From Alphaproteobacteria bacterium (GTDB lineage Bacteria > Pseudomonadota > Alphaproteobacteria > UBA8366), in the NCBI GenBank assembly GCA_029861675.1, contig JAOTYV010000222.1, positions 1 through 8,344 on the forward strand: DNA of 8,344 bases, given 5' to 3'. The position numbers and the translations under genes are program-made. Position 1 is the first letter of the stretch. Each line of letters starts with the position of its first letter. Below, in pieces: positions 1 to 7,409 of this stretch. Below the pieces are notes generated by a model. It worked only from the letters and a program-made list of their open reading frames with translations, made no database searches and was not told the origin of the DNA.

Positions 1-1
1 T

Positions 2-994
2 GCGACGCCCGCGCGGGAGTTGCGCCGGCTGTTTTTATCACCCGGACCGATCGCCGAACCGGAAGGCCGCGGCGAGGATTGGTGGCGGATCGGCCGGGCG
101 CTGTTCGCCGGCGGATTCCGCAAGGGTGACATCGTGCACAATTGTTTTTCCTACCATTTCACCCCGGCGGGCATGATGCTCGAAGCGGGCGCGCACGCGG
201 TCGGCTGCGCGGTTTTCCCCGGCGGCGTCGGTAACAGCGAGGACCAGGCGCGCGCGATGGCGCATTTCCGACCCGACGGTTATGTCGGCACGCCGGACTT
301 CCTTCAGGTCATACTCGACAAGGCCGCCGAATTGAAACTCGACATATCGTCGTGCCGCAAGGCGGTGGTGTCCGGCGGCGCACTGTTTCCCGACATGCGG
401 GCGCGCTACGCGGAACAGGGTATCGCGGTCGTGCAATGCTACGGCACCGCCGATCTCGGGCTGGTCGCCTATGAGTCGGACGCGATGGAAGGGATGATCG
501 CCGACGAAGGTGTGATCCTCGAGATCGTCCGCCCCGGCACCGGCGACCCGGTGCCCGTCGGCGACGTGGGCGAGGTGGTGGTAACCGCGCTGAATCCGGA
601 TTATCCGCTGATCCGTTTCGGCACCGGCGATTTGTCCGCGATCCTGCCGGGCGTCAGCCCGTGTGGCCGCACCGCGCCGCGGATCAAGGGATGGATGGGC
701 CGGGCCGACCAGACGACCAAAGTGCGCGGCATGTTCATCCATCCGGAACAGGTCGACCGGGTGGCCAAGCGCCATCCGGAAATCGGCAAGGTCCGGCTGG
801 TGGTGGGCAACGAGAACGGCCAGGACACCATGGTGCTGCGCTGCGAAGCAAAAAGCGACGATGACGCGTTCGCCGCCGCGGTCGCCGACAGCATCCAAAC
901 CGAATGCAAGCTGCGCGGCGCCGTCGAACTCGTCCCGCCCGGCTCCCTGCCGAATGACGGCAAGGTGATCGACGACACGCGGGCGTATGGCTAG
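2..994 (+). CDS. Phenylacetate-CoA ligase-like adenylate-forming enzyme, 5'-truncated by window edge
   Basis: The reading frame is open from base 2 to the TAG at 992-994, about 330 residues. The N-terminal ~100 residues expected for the ~430-residue family lie outside the window, so the TTG at base 20 is not the real start. Family members activate a carboxylic acid with ATP and transfer the acyl group to CoA in the cytoplasm. Visible marks, in order: a segment at the P-loop position reading SPGPIAEPEG (38-67), PAG/GG-rich core segments, the A5-like motif CYGTADLGLVAYES, the A7-like motif IRFGTGDLSAI, the hinge RIKGWMGRADQTTKVRG, and a small C-terminal domain ending in LPNDGKVIDDTR, whose Lys fits the catalytic A10 lysine. 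The canonical SSGTTG phosphate loop is not seen. The substrate is unknown; phenylacetate itself is not implied. From memory, relatives with this SPGPI signature often lie near branched-chain amino-acid ABC transporter genes; that neighbourhood would be off-window here. Confidence 0.85.
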   Translation, partial: ATPARELRRLFLSPGPIAEPEGRGEDWWRIGRALFAGGFRKGDIVHNCFSYHFTPAGMMLEAGAHAVGCAVFPGGVGNSEDQARAMAHFRPDGYVGTPDFLQVILDKAAELKLDISSCRKAVVSGGALFPDMRARYAEQGIAVVQCYGTADLGLVAYESDAMEGMIADEGVILEIVRPGTGDPVPVGDVGEVVVTALNPDYPLIRFGTGDLSAILPGVSPCGRTAPRIKGWMGRADQTTKVRGMFIHPEQVDRVAKRHPEIGKVRLVVGNENGQDTMVLRCEAKSDDDAFAAAVADSIQTECKLRGAVELVPPGSLPNDGKVIDDTRAYG

Positions 995-1863
995 GTGGCT
1001 GGAGCCGGATCAGCGGCCGGCTCTGTCATCCCGCCGAGGTGCCGGTACGCCAGCGCCAGCGCGGCGACGGAGACCGGAAAGAACAGCCAGCCAACCGCAT
1101 AGGTTTGGAGCGCGATCCGGGCGGCCTGGAGATATCCATCGGAAGCGCCGAGTTCCAAATCCCCTCCCCATACGATAAGCGCTGTCCCGCCGATCAACTC
1201 CGGCGCCAGGGTCAGCAAGAGAATCGCGAACAAGGCCCACATCCGCCCTTTGGTGAGCACAAAAGAATTGCGTAATCGAGACGCATTGCCGACCGCCGCC
1301 GCCGGAAGCGAAAACAAGAACCGCGTTATCACGAAGACGGACAGGGCCAAGGAAAATACGAATCCGAATAAAAACAATGCCACAATTGGTTGAGCCGATA
1401 TCTCTGATTCAAAAATGTCGAAATCGAATTCCATCAAATCCGCCATCGATCCGAGCAATCCGACACCCAGTGCCAGAACCACAAGCATTATCAAAGCCAG
1501 GCAAACATATCGCAGCAGATACACCCCCTCCGCACGGCCAACGGCAAGCTGCGCCCGCTGCTCAGGACTATCGAGCACCATGCGCGTCCACGCCGTGGCG
1601 ACGGGGATCGTGACCAGCCATGCACATGTTTCGAACAACATGCCCAAAACGTCGAGAACCACGCTGCTGGCAATTTCTAAAACGATGTCTCCATCACCAA
1701 ACGAACCCGTGACGTCCCGGTTGTAGAATTGCGTCCCGACGGTCGCGACGAAGAGTATCAGGAACGGGAGCCAGCTCAGCCGCAGATAGGCGCCGAAATT
1801 GCGGAACAGCAGCCGGTAGGCTTCGAGCGATATCGCGAGCACCGGCAGGTGTGGCGTGTTCAT
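991..1863 (-). CDS. Six-helix integral membrane protein of unknown function
   Basis: A 290-residue protein starting at the ATG at 1863-1861, with a weak GGAG about 10 nt upstream. Six hydrophobic segments can be seen, at roughly residues 29-46, 68-92, 119-138, 159-180, 208-231 and 251-272, so it should sit in the inner membrane. No signal peptide is evident. The stretch from about residue 181 (RFLFSLPAAAVG, then SFVLTKGRMWALF) resembles a motif common in proteobacterial multi-helix proteins related to the membrane domain of glycerophosphodiester phosphodiesterases. There is no catalytic motif, so no function is assigned. Its stop overlaps the stop of the convergent ligase-like gene by 2 nt. 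The gene is clearly AT-richer than its neighbours (for example 22 G+C in the 60 bases 1381-1440), which may mark separate ancestry. It lies 158 nt beyond the hyu operon and is probably a separate transcription unit. Confidence 0.75.
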   Translation of the reverse strand: MNTPHLPVLAISLEAYRLLFRNFGAYLRLSWLPFLILFVATVGTQFYNRDVTGSFGDGDIVLEIASSVVLDVLGMLFETCAWLVTIPVATAWTRMVLDSPEQRAQLAVGRAEGVYLLRYVCLALIMLVVLALGVGLLGSMADLMEFDFDIFESEISAQPIVALFLFGFVFSLALSVFVITRFLFSLPAAAVGNASRLRNSFVLTKGRMWALFAILLLTLAPELIGGTALIVWGGDLELGASDGYLQAARIALQTYAVGWLFFPVSVAALALAYRHLGGMTEPAADPAPAT

Positions 1864-2021
1864 CGGATGGCGGCTCCGTTCGATCCCGGACAGGCGCTTC
1901 GGGATAGCCCGTGTGGAAAATGCTTCGGCGCTATGTTGTTAAACTACCCTAAGGACCAAGCGGTTACCGAAGTCTCAAGATTTTCGGTTCATTACCGCGC
2001 TATTCGGGCCCGCTAATCGTC
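1864..2021. other. Intergenic region between the hyu operon and the membrane protein gene
   Basis: A 158-nt gene-free stretch, AT-richer than the hyu genes. It should hold the end of the hyu transcript and the promoter of the membrane protein gene. Only a weak hairpin is visible at the hyu end (CGGT/ACCG arms around 1985-1998) with no T-run after it on the minus strand. A short dyad CGGTTACCG lies near 1961-1969. No convincing -35/-10 pair was found. Confidence 0.4.
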
Positions 2022-2555
2022 TTAACCGGTTTCGAGCGAAGACCATTTTCGTTCGGTCATCGGCTCGAACAAGCGCATCGCTTCGCCATGGGTTGCGGCG
2101 ATCTTCTCTCCCGCCGCGCGGTCGACAACGGCGAGGCCGCGGCGGGTCACCGACCGGTCGAGACCGGCAATGTCGAGCCAGCAAAATTCCGCCGCCAGGA
2201 CCGTGACATTATCTGCGGGATCGTCCAGCACCAGCAGGCACGCTTCCATCGGCACGTCGGGCGCCATATCCAGCCCGGCGAACAGGTTGCGGTGCCAATT
2301 ATAGATCATCTCATCCCAGCCGCCGCCGAAACTGCCGCCGCCGACGCCCTTGTACTGCGCACCGAGCACATCGGCGTCGCGCAGCGAATGCATGGCGTAG
2401 TAGGGAGCGGCGCAGGGCGTGATCGCGCGGAACCGCTGCGAGGTGCGGAACCCCGGCACGCTGAGGACCGCCGCGAGCTTGGGCCCGCTGTAATAGGCGT
2501 TCCAATCCGCTTCGCGCGCGGGGTCGCTGAAAGCGCACTCCACCGTATAGATCAC
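2022..2555 (-). CDS. Small protein translationally coupled to HyuB, probable dimeric alpha/beta-barrel fold
   Basis: A 177-residue soluble protein. The longer in-frame reading up to 2747 lies inside hyuB and is not credible. The GTG at 2555-2553 is chosen because it overlaps the hyuB stop (shared GTGA) and follows an AAGGGAGA ribosome site about 6 nt upstream. The N-terminal segment, roughly residues 2-42 (IYTVECAFSDPAREADWNAY, then PKLAAVLSVPGFRTSQRF), has the strand-helix-strand look of EthD/monooxygenase-type ferredoxin-like barrels, in which a W..YY..KL..L..PGF..SQRF pattern is typical. A second half with VPMEACLLVLDD and a C-terminal helix could form a second barrel repeat. No catalytic residues can be assigned. 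Similar unnamed proteins are recalled beside hydantoinase genes, but this is memory, not a search. It may be an accessory subunit or may process the HyuAB product. The fold call is tentative; the gene itself is secure. Confidence 0.75.
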   Translation of the reverse strand: MIYTVECAFSDPAREADWNAYYSGPKLAAVLSVPGFRTSQRFRAITPCAAPYYAMHSLRDADVLGAQYKGVGGGSFGGGWDEMIYNWHRNLFAGLDMAPDVPMEACLLVLDDPADNVTVLAAEFCWLDIAGLDRSVTRRGLAVVDRAAGEKIAATHGEAMRLFEPMTERKWSSLETG

Positions 2556-2571
2556 CGGCTGTCTCCCTTTT
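2552..2571 (-). promoter_or_regulatory. hyuB stop / GTG start overlap with embedded ribosome binding site
   Basis: Read on the minus strand, the last hyuB codons supply AAGGGAGA, followed by about 6 nt and then GTGA. GTG starts the small downstream gene and TGA ends hyuB. This 4-nt overlap is a classic translational-coupling arrangement and decides the start of the downstream gene. Confidence 0.8.
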
Positions 2572-4603
2572 CCTCTGATTGTCGCGGCGCGTCCTCGTGC
2601 TCGCGGATTTGCGGATGCGCGGCGGTAATGTCCGCAAAGGCGGCACGCACCAGGGCCGCGCCATCGACCGGCCGCCCCGACCCGCTCGCGTCTTCGCCGG
2701 ACCCGGTCACCGCATCGAATATCCGGCTCTTGACGAAAAACCGCCAATGCACCGGCAAGCGAGCCAGAATTTCGGTCAGCGCATCATAGGTGGCGCGATC
2801 CCACAGCCGCTCGTAGGCAACCCGTTCCGGCCCGAAATCGAAATGACCGGCCGTCTCGTTCCGACGCATCCGCGCCCGCAGCTTCGCGGTCTCCGTCTCA
2901 TCCACCGTCCCGCCTTGGATCACCACGCCGTAATCCGCCGCCGCCGCGTCCACCGTGACGCTGCCCCGCTGCACGTCCCGCAATACGCGCGCCGGATCGC
3001 GGGCCAGCGGGCTGCCGCGGCCGCCGCCGCCGGGACCGTGGAAATGCACCACGTCGCCCGGCTCGGCCGTAATCGTGTCGATGTTGCCGAGCACGCGTTC
3101 GCGGTCGGTACCCGGGTTGAGGATGAAGTTCGACGGCACGGCCGCCTTGCCCCCAAGGATGCCCCAGGGCCGGAAGCGGGTACGGTCGCGGTTGCGCGCG
3201 GTGATCCGGGTACCCGGCGAAAACACCTTGAATTCGAGGATCGTGCCGAGACCGCCGCGCGTCTCGCCGGCACCGCCGCTGTCCGGCGCAAGACCATAGC
3301 GGAGGATCTCGATCGGCACCTCCGCCTCGATCAATTCAACCGGCGTGTTTTTGAGATAGGCGGCGTCGGCCCCGGAACCGTCCGGCCCGTCGCCGGCCGG
3401 CATCCCGCCGGCACCGCCGACCACCGGATCGATTGCCGCGATAATCCGTTTGCCGCTGCGGTTGTCGGTCGTCATCACATTGACGATCGAGCTGGACCCG
3501 GCCGGCGCCGCCGGCATGCGCTCGGGCATTGCCAGGCCGAATGCGCCAAAAACCAGGCTGCGCAACCGGCCGCAGGTCAGGCTACGCATGCCCACGGCGG
3601 CCGGGAACTGCGGATTGACGACCGTGCCCTCGGGCAGGATGCAGGTGAACGGCCGGGTCAGGCCGGCATTGAGCAGGATGTTCGGGTTCAGCGTGTAAAG
3701 CACGTAATACACGCCGACCAGCATCAGCGTGTGGTGCGGATTGCCGCCGGTTGGCACGTTGATCGACGAGGCGAGCTGCGGGTCGCAGCCGGTAAAATCG
3801 AGGACCGCGCTGTCGCCGTCGATCTTCAGGTTCAGGGCGAGGCGGCACGGGTTGCGTTCGCTTTCCGAATCCTCGTCCGTGTAGTCGCTGAAGAAATACT
3901 CCCCATCGGGGATGCCGGACACGATGTCGCGCGCCTGGTGTTCGGCATAGTCGAGCAGATCCTCCACACCTTCGCGGAACACGTCGACGCCGAACTTGCC
4001 GATCATCTCGGCCACCTTGCGCGCGCCGGTATTCATCGCGCCCACAAAGGCCTTGAGGTCGCCCCAATTCTGTTCCGGCTGGCGGACGTTGGTCAGCATC
4101 ACCTGCAGCAGTTCGTCGTTCAGCACGCCGCGCCGGTAGAGCTTGCAGGGCGTGAACCGGATGCCTTCCTGATGAATTTCCACGAGCGCCCGCGACAGGC
4201 TGGCCGGGACCGCGCCGCCGATATCGGTGTTGTGAATATGGCCGCAGGTGAAGCAGATCAGCTCGCCGTCGTGGAATACCGGCTTCCACATATGCAAATC
4301 CGGCGTATGGGTGGAGACATAGCCGCTATAGGGGTCGTTGGTGAAGGCGATGTCGCCGTCTTCGTATCCGCCCGGCACCATGTCGAGCGCCGCGCCATAA
4401 TCCAAACCGGGAAACCACGTCGCCCCCAGGTCCATCGGAATGGCGAAGGTCTTTCCGTCCGGCGTCAACAGACCGATGGTGAAATCTTCGGTCTCCTTGA
4501 CGAAGGTGGAGTGCGCCGTCCGATAGAGCGTATAGGCCATGCTCTCGGTCGCGGCGCGGCAATGATTGGCGAGAATTTCGAGCGTCACCTTGTCGACCGG
4601 CAT
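2552..4603 (-). CDS. hyuB: HyuB: hydantoinase/oxoprolinase family B subunit
   Basis: A 683-residue protein starting at the ATG at 4603-4601, three bases after the hyuA stop. Its ribosome site (GGAG and AAGGG) lies in the last hyuA codons. The family is the metal-binding hydrolase/carboxylase half of N-methylhydantoinase, 5-oxoprolinase, caprolactamase and acetone carboxylase. Residues 86-104 (AFTNDPYSGYVSTHTPDLH) and 117-133 (CFTCGHIHNTDIGGAVP) carry the conserved His/Asp cluster (H99, D102, H122, H124, D127) that should bind the metal. Around residues 540-550 is the family's Gly-rich loop HFHGPGGGGRGSPL, followed by the usual V..GSVTVDAAAADYGVV segment. The last ~100 residues form a further domain seen in long HyuB members. 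It works with HyuA, which supplies ATP hydrolysis. The substrate cannot be read from the sequence: hydantoin, oxoproline and lactam are all possible. The family call is firm, the reaction is not. Confidence 0.93.
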   Translation of the reverse strand: MPVDKVTLEILANHCRAATESMAYTLYRTAHSTFVKETEDFTIGLLTPDGKTFAIPMDLGATWFPGLDYGAALDMVPGGYEDGDIAFTNDPYSGYVSTHTPDLHMWKPVFHDGELICFTCGHIHNTDIGGAVPASLSRALVEIHQEGIRFTPCKLYRRGVLNDELLQVMLTNVRQPEQNWGDLKAFVGAMNTGARKVAEMIGKFGVDVFREGVEDLLDYAEHQARDIVSGIPDGEYFFSDYTDEDSESERNPCRLALNLKIDGDSAVLDFTGCDPQLASSINVPTGGNPHHTLMLVGVYYVLYTLNPNILLNAGLTRPFTCILPEGTVVNPQFPAAVGMRSLTCGRLRSLVFGAFGLAMPERMPAAPAGSSSIVNVMTTDNRSGKRIIAAIDPVVGGAGGMPAGDGPDGSGADAAYLKNTPVELIEAEVPIEILRYGLAPDSGGAGETRGGLGTILEFKVFSPGTRITARNRDRTRFRPWGILGGKAAVPSNFILNPGTDRERVLGNIDTITAEPGDVVHFHGPGGGGRGSPLARDPARVLRDVQRGSVTVDAAAADYGVVIQGGTVDETETAKLRARMRRNETAGHFDFGPERVAYERLWDRATYDALTEILARLPVHWRFFVKSRIFDAVTGSGEDASGSGRPVDGAALVRAAFADITAAHPQIREHEDAPRQSEEKGDSR

Positions 4604-4606
4604 GGT

Positions 4607-6667
4607 TTACCCTTTCTCCGCCGCCGCATCCGATCGGCGCAGCAGGATGTTGCCGCGCCCATCGACCGTGCCGGAGAACCCGTCGGGCAGGCACACCGTT
4701 GCATCCGCCTGCGCGACCACCGCCGGCCCTTCGAGGCGGTGCCCGGCACGCAGCACCGAGCGTTCGTAGAGCGGCACCCGCCGCCGTTCCCCATCCAGAT
4801 AGATTTGGATTTGCTCGGCCACCGGCGGCGCGCTCTTGCTCCGGGACAAGGGCGCAAACGCCGGATTCGGCGTTGCATGATTGGCCACCAGGCGCACGTT
4901 CAGAATCTGCGCCTCCGCATCGCGATCGCAGAACGCGTAAACCGCATCGTGCCGGTCGTGAAACGCTTGCAGAATGGCGGCGATATCGCCGCCGTCCACC
5001 GATGTGGCGTCGAGCGGCACCTCGATCTCGAAGGATTGCCCGGTGTAGCGCATATCGGCGGAATAGATGACCGCGGCATCGGCGATATCGCTTCCTTCCT
5101 CGCGCAGCCATGTCGACGCTTCCGCCCGCAGCGCCGCGAAGCCTTCGCGTAGCGGCGCGGCGGCGGCCGGATCGGCGACCAGGAACATCGTCTTGATGAA
5201 GTCATTCTTGGTATCGGCGATGAGCCCGCCGAGCGCACTGGTAACACCCGGCGAGACCGGCACGACGACGCGCGTCATGCCGAGTTCGCGGGCGAGGAAA
5301 CCGCCGAGCATCGGCCCGGCGCCGCCGAAAGTGACGAGGGCGAAATCGCGGATATCGATGCCGTGCTGCGCAATCAGCTTGTTGACCTCGAGATACATGC
5401 CGGAAATAGCGATTTTGATGATCGCCTCCGCCGTCTCCTCCACATCGCGGCCGAGTTGCGCCGCCAGTTCCCCGACAACCGTCTCGGCCTGGCTGCGGTC
5501 GATCGGCACGGAGTCGTAGGCAAGGGCGCGATGGCCGAGCAATCCGCAAACCGCGAACGCGTCGGTGATCGTCGGCCGCGTGCCGCCGCGGCCATAGCAG
5601 GCGGGCCCCGGATCCGAGCCCGCGCTTTCCGGGCCCACTTTGAGCACGCCGAATTCGTCCACCCAGGCTATCGAACCGCCGCCCTCGCCGATCGACGTCA
5701 CCGATACGGACGGGACATAGAGCGGAAACTCGCCAATCTTCTCGCCCATGCCGAATTGCGGCGCCCCGTCGATGACGGTGGCGACATCGGCGCTGGTGCC
5801 GCCGATGTCGAGCGTGATCGCATTGGGCGCATCACAATCGCGGGCCACATACGCGCCGCCCATCACGCCGGCCGCGGTGCCGGACAGCACCATCTGTACA
5901 CAATCGGTCTTGCCGCGCTCGGCCCGCATCATTCCGCCGTTCGATTTGGTCACCAACGGCTCCGCCGGCACGCCCATCTCCTGGAGCGCCGATTGCAGCG
6001 ACGTCAGATAGGCGTTCACGCGCGGGTGGATGTAGCCGTTGATCACCGCCGTGGTGGTGCGCTCGTATTCGCGGATAACCGGCCAGATTTCGCTCGATGT
6101 GAAGACGAACAGATCCGGCGCCTCGCGCGCCAGGATCGCCTTGACCGTCCGTTCATGCGCGGGGTTCCGCCAGCCATGCAGCAAGGCGACGATGACGCCC
6201 TCGACATCCTGCGCCCGCGCCATCTGGAGCGCGGTGCGCACGCTGGCCTCATCCAGAGTCCGCCGTACCGAGCCGTCGGCGGCGATGCGTTCGGCGAGTC
6301 CGAATACCCGCTCCCGGGTTACCAGCGGTTCCGGCCGGGTCGAAAACAAGCTGTAGGATTCGGGCATGCGCAGCCGCGCCACCTCCAGCACGTCGGAAAA
6401 ATTTTCCGTGGTGAACAATGCCAGCCGGGCGCCCCGGCGCTGGATCACCGTATTGACGCCAACGGTGGTGCCATGCACGAAGGCGGTAATGTTCGCTGGG
6501 TCGATGCCGTGCGCCGCATGCAGCGTCGCCAATCCCTCGATGATTTCGGCGCCGGGCCGCGACGGCGTCGTCAGGACCTTGAGCGTGGTGATTGCCCCGC
6601 TGTCCTCATCGAAGACACAAAAATCGATGAATGTGCCGCCAATGTCGATGCCAACGCGGTAGCTCAT
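4607..6667 (-). CDS. hyuA: HyuA: hydantoinase/oxoprolinase family A subunit (ATP-binding)
   Basis: A 686-residue protein. The frame stays open to 7054 but that extension runs through the GST gene in another frame. The ATG at 6667-6665 gives the family's standard N-terminus MSYRVGIDIGGTFIDF and has GGAGGGG about 10 nt upstream. It is an ASKHA-fold ATPase subunit that phosphorylates or activates the substrate for ring opening with HyuB. Visible motifs: phosphate-1 loop GIDIGGTFIDF (6-16), HGTTVGVNTVIQRRGA (65-80), EYERTTTAVINGYIHPRV (200-217), SNGG (242-245), SGTAAGVMGG (262-271), phosphate-2 loop LDIGGTSADV (286-295), GEGGGSIAWVD (327-337), GPESAGSDPGPACYGRGG (345-362), TDA (368-370) and FGGAGPMLGG (447-456). 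The length is normal for HyuA rather than the ~1,290 residues of fused oxoprolinases. It is spaced 38 nt from the GST gene upstream and 3 nt from hyuB, so it is clearly operonic. Two motifs deviate from common wording: SGTAAG instead of SGPAAG, and GPMLGG instead of GPLHA. Confidence 0.94.
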   Translation of the reverse strand: MSYRVGIDIGGTFIDFCVFDEDSGAITTLKVLTTPSRPGAEIIEGLATLHAAHGIDPANITAFVHGTTVGVNTVIQRRGARLALFTTENFSDVLEVARLRMPESYSLFSTRPEPLVTRERVFGLAERIAADGSVRRTLDEASVRTALQMARAQDVEGVIVALLHGWRNPAHERTVKAILAREAPDLFVFTSSEIWPVIREYERTTTAVINGYIHPRVNAYLTSLQSALQEMGVPAEPLVTKSNGGMMRAERGKTDCVQMVLSGTAAGVMGGAYVARDCDAPNAITLDIGGTSADVATVIDGAPQFGMGEKIGEFPLYVPSVSVTSIGEGGGSIAWVDEFGVLKVGPESAGSDPGPACYGRGGTRPTITDAFAVCGLLGHRALAYDSVPIDRSQAETVVGELAAQLGRDVEETAEAIIKIAISGMYLEVNKLIAQHGIDIRDFALVTFGGAGPMLGGFLARELGMTRVVVPVSPGVTSALGGLIADTKNDFIKTMFLVADPAAAAPLREGFAALRAEASTWLREEGSDIADAAVIYSADMRYTGQSFEIEVPLDATSVDGGDIAAILQAFHDRHDAVYAFCDRDAEAQILNVRLVANHATPNPAFAPLSRSKSAPPVAEQIQIYLDGERRRVPLYERSVLRAGHRLEGPAVVAQADATVCLPDGFSGTVDGRGNILLRRSDAAAEKG

Positions 6668-6705
6668 TCTTGCCCGGCCCCTCCGGTGTGCAGGGATTTG
6701 GCGGG

Positions 6706-7344
6706 CTAGTCGCGCTTGCGGGTCGGGCTGGTCGCCGCGACGCTCGGCCGCTCGGATACCCGCTGATACCATTGCGTGAGGTTGACCAGCGTTTCGGGGA
6801 TGCGAATTTTTGCGATTTTCCCGAGATCGAAGGCGCTCACCGCGGTCATGTCGGCGACGGTAAAGCGGTCGCCCGCGATGTAGTCGCGATCCGCCAGCTC
6901 GCCATCGAGCCAGGTCATCCGCTCCTCGATATTGCGGCGGCACAGGTCTCCGTAATCGGCAACCTGCTCGATCCGTCCTTCCCAGTAGGGGTGGCTGTGC
7001 CGGAAACAGCCGGTGACGTTGCCCATGATCTCGAATTCCATGCGGCGATTCCACATCTCGACCATCGCCTTGTCCCGGGCATCGGTGCCGAGCAGTGGCG
7101 GTTCCGGCTGGATCTCCTCGAAGTAGCGGCAGATCGCCATGGATTCCGCGAGATAAGTACCATCATCCAGCTCAAGAATCGGCACCCGGCCCAAAGGATT
7201 CTTCGCGACGAAATCCGCATCCAAATTTTCGCTTTTCGCCAGATCGATCTCGACGATCGGCACGTCGATATTCTTTTCCGCGAGAAAGATCGCAACACGG
7301 CGTGGATTGGGGGCGACGCTGCTGGTGTAGAGTTTCATGGGCAT
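6706..7344 (-). CDS. Glutathione S-transferase, first gene of the hyu operon
   Basis: A 212-residue cytosolic GST of normal length. The ATG at 7344-7342 (MPMKLYTSS) is preferred because AGGGA lies 6 nt upstream; the ATG two codons later is also possible, and a further upstream GTG at 7380 lacks support. The N-terminal thioredoxin-like domain (about 3-80) has KLYTSSVAPNPRRVAIFLAE, the cis-proline signature NPLGRVPILEL (P55) and the ESMAI motif (E67-S68) that holds the gamma-glutamyl group of glutathione. The TSS serines near residues 8-9 are candidates for the catalytic position; there is no Cys there, unlike beta-class enzymes. The all-helical C-terminal domain carries the N-capping box motif GDRFTVADMTA. 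It would conjugate glutathione to electrophiles or carry out a glutathione-dependent ring or ether cleavage. It leads the operon, with hyuA 38 nt downstream, so it probably acts on the same or a related compound. The specific substrate is unknown. Confidence 0.92.
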   Translation of the reverse strand: MPMKLYTSSVAPNPRRVAIFLAEKNIDVPIVEIDLAKSENLDADFVAKNPLGRVPILELDDGTYLAESMAICRYFEEIQPEPPLLGTDARDKAMVEMWNRRMEFEIMGNVTGCFRHSHPYWEGRIEQVADYGDLCRRNIEERMTWLDGELADRDYIAGDRFTVADMTAVSAFDLGKIAKIRIPETLVNLTQWYQRVSERPSVAATSPTRKRD

Positions 7345-7409
7345 GGATGTTCCCTGGCTGGAGATGGAACCGGTACGCACGTTTGCGCCGCGCGATCGGA
7401 TAAGTCTCC

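Noticed and set aside
38..898. Leftward open frame of 286 codons opposite the ligase-like gene
   Set aside because: Antisense shadow of a well-conserved adenylate-forming enzyme, with His/Asp/Arg-rich composition and no motif.
1900..1990. Possible promoter boxes (TTGGTC or TTGAGA with 17-nt spacers) for the membrane protein gene
   Set aside because: The paired -10 hexamers match the consensus at only one position or so, which is too weak to report as a promoter.
1985..1998. Hairpin after the last gene of the hyu operon as a terminator
   Set aside because: The stem is only 4 bp and no T-run follows on the minus strand.
2556..2747. N-terminal extension of the small coupled protein inside hyuB
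   Set aside because: It overlaps the hyuB C-terminal coding sequence in another frame with no conserved features, while the GTG at 2555 has coupling geometry and a ribosome site.
2579..5152. Very long rightward open frame of 857 codons opposite hyuB and the end of hyuA
   Set aside because: It lies antisense to two strongly recognisable family proteins. Its translation is rich in Arg, His, Ala and Gly with no domain, which is the usual mirror of GC-rich codon bias.
5363..6709. Rightward open frame of 448 codons opposite hyuA
   Set aside because: It is the antisense shadow of hyuA, with low-complexity Arg/His/Ala-rich translation and no recognisable motif or ribosome site.
6668..7054. N-terminal extension of hyuA into the GST gene
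   Set aside because: The frame is open, but the translation is Arg-rich and unlike the family. The ATG at 6667 gives the standard HyuA N-terminus with a good ribosome site, and the region encodes a clear GST in another frame.
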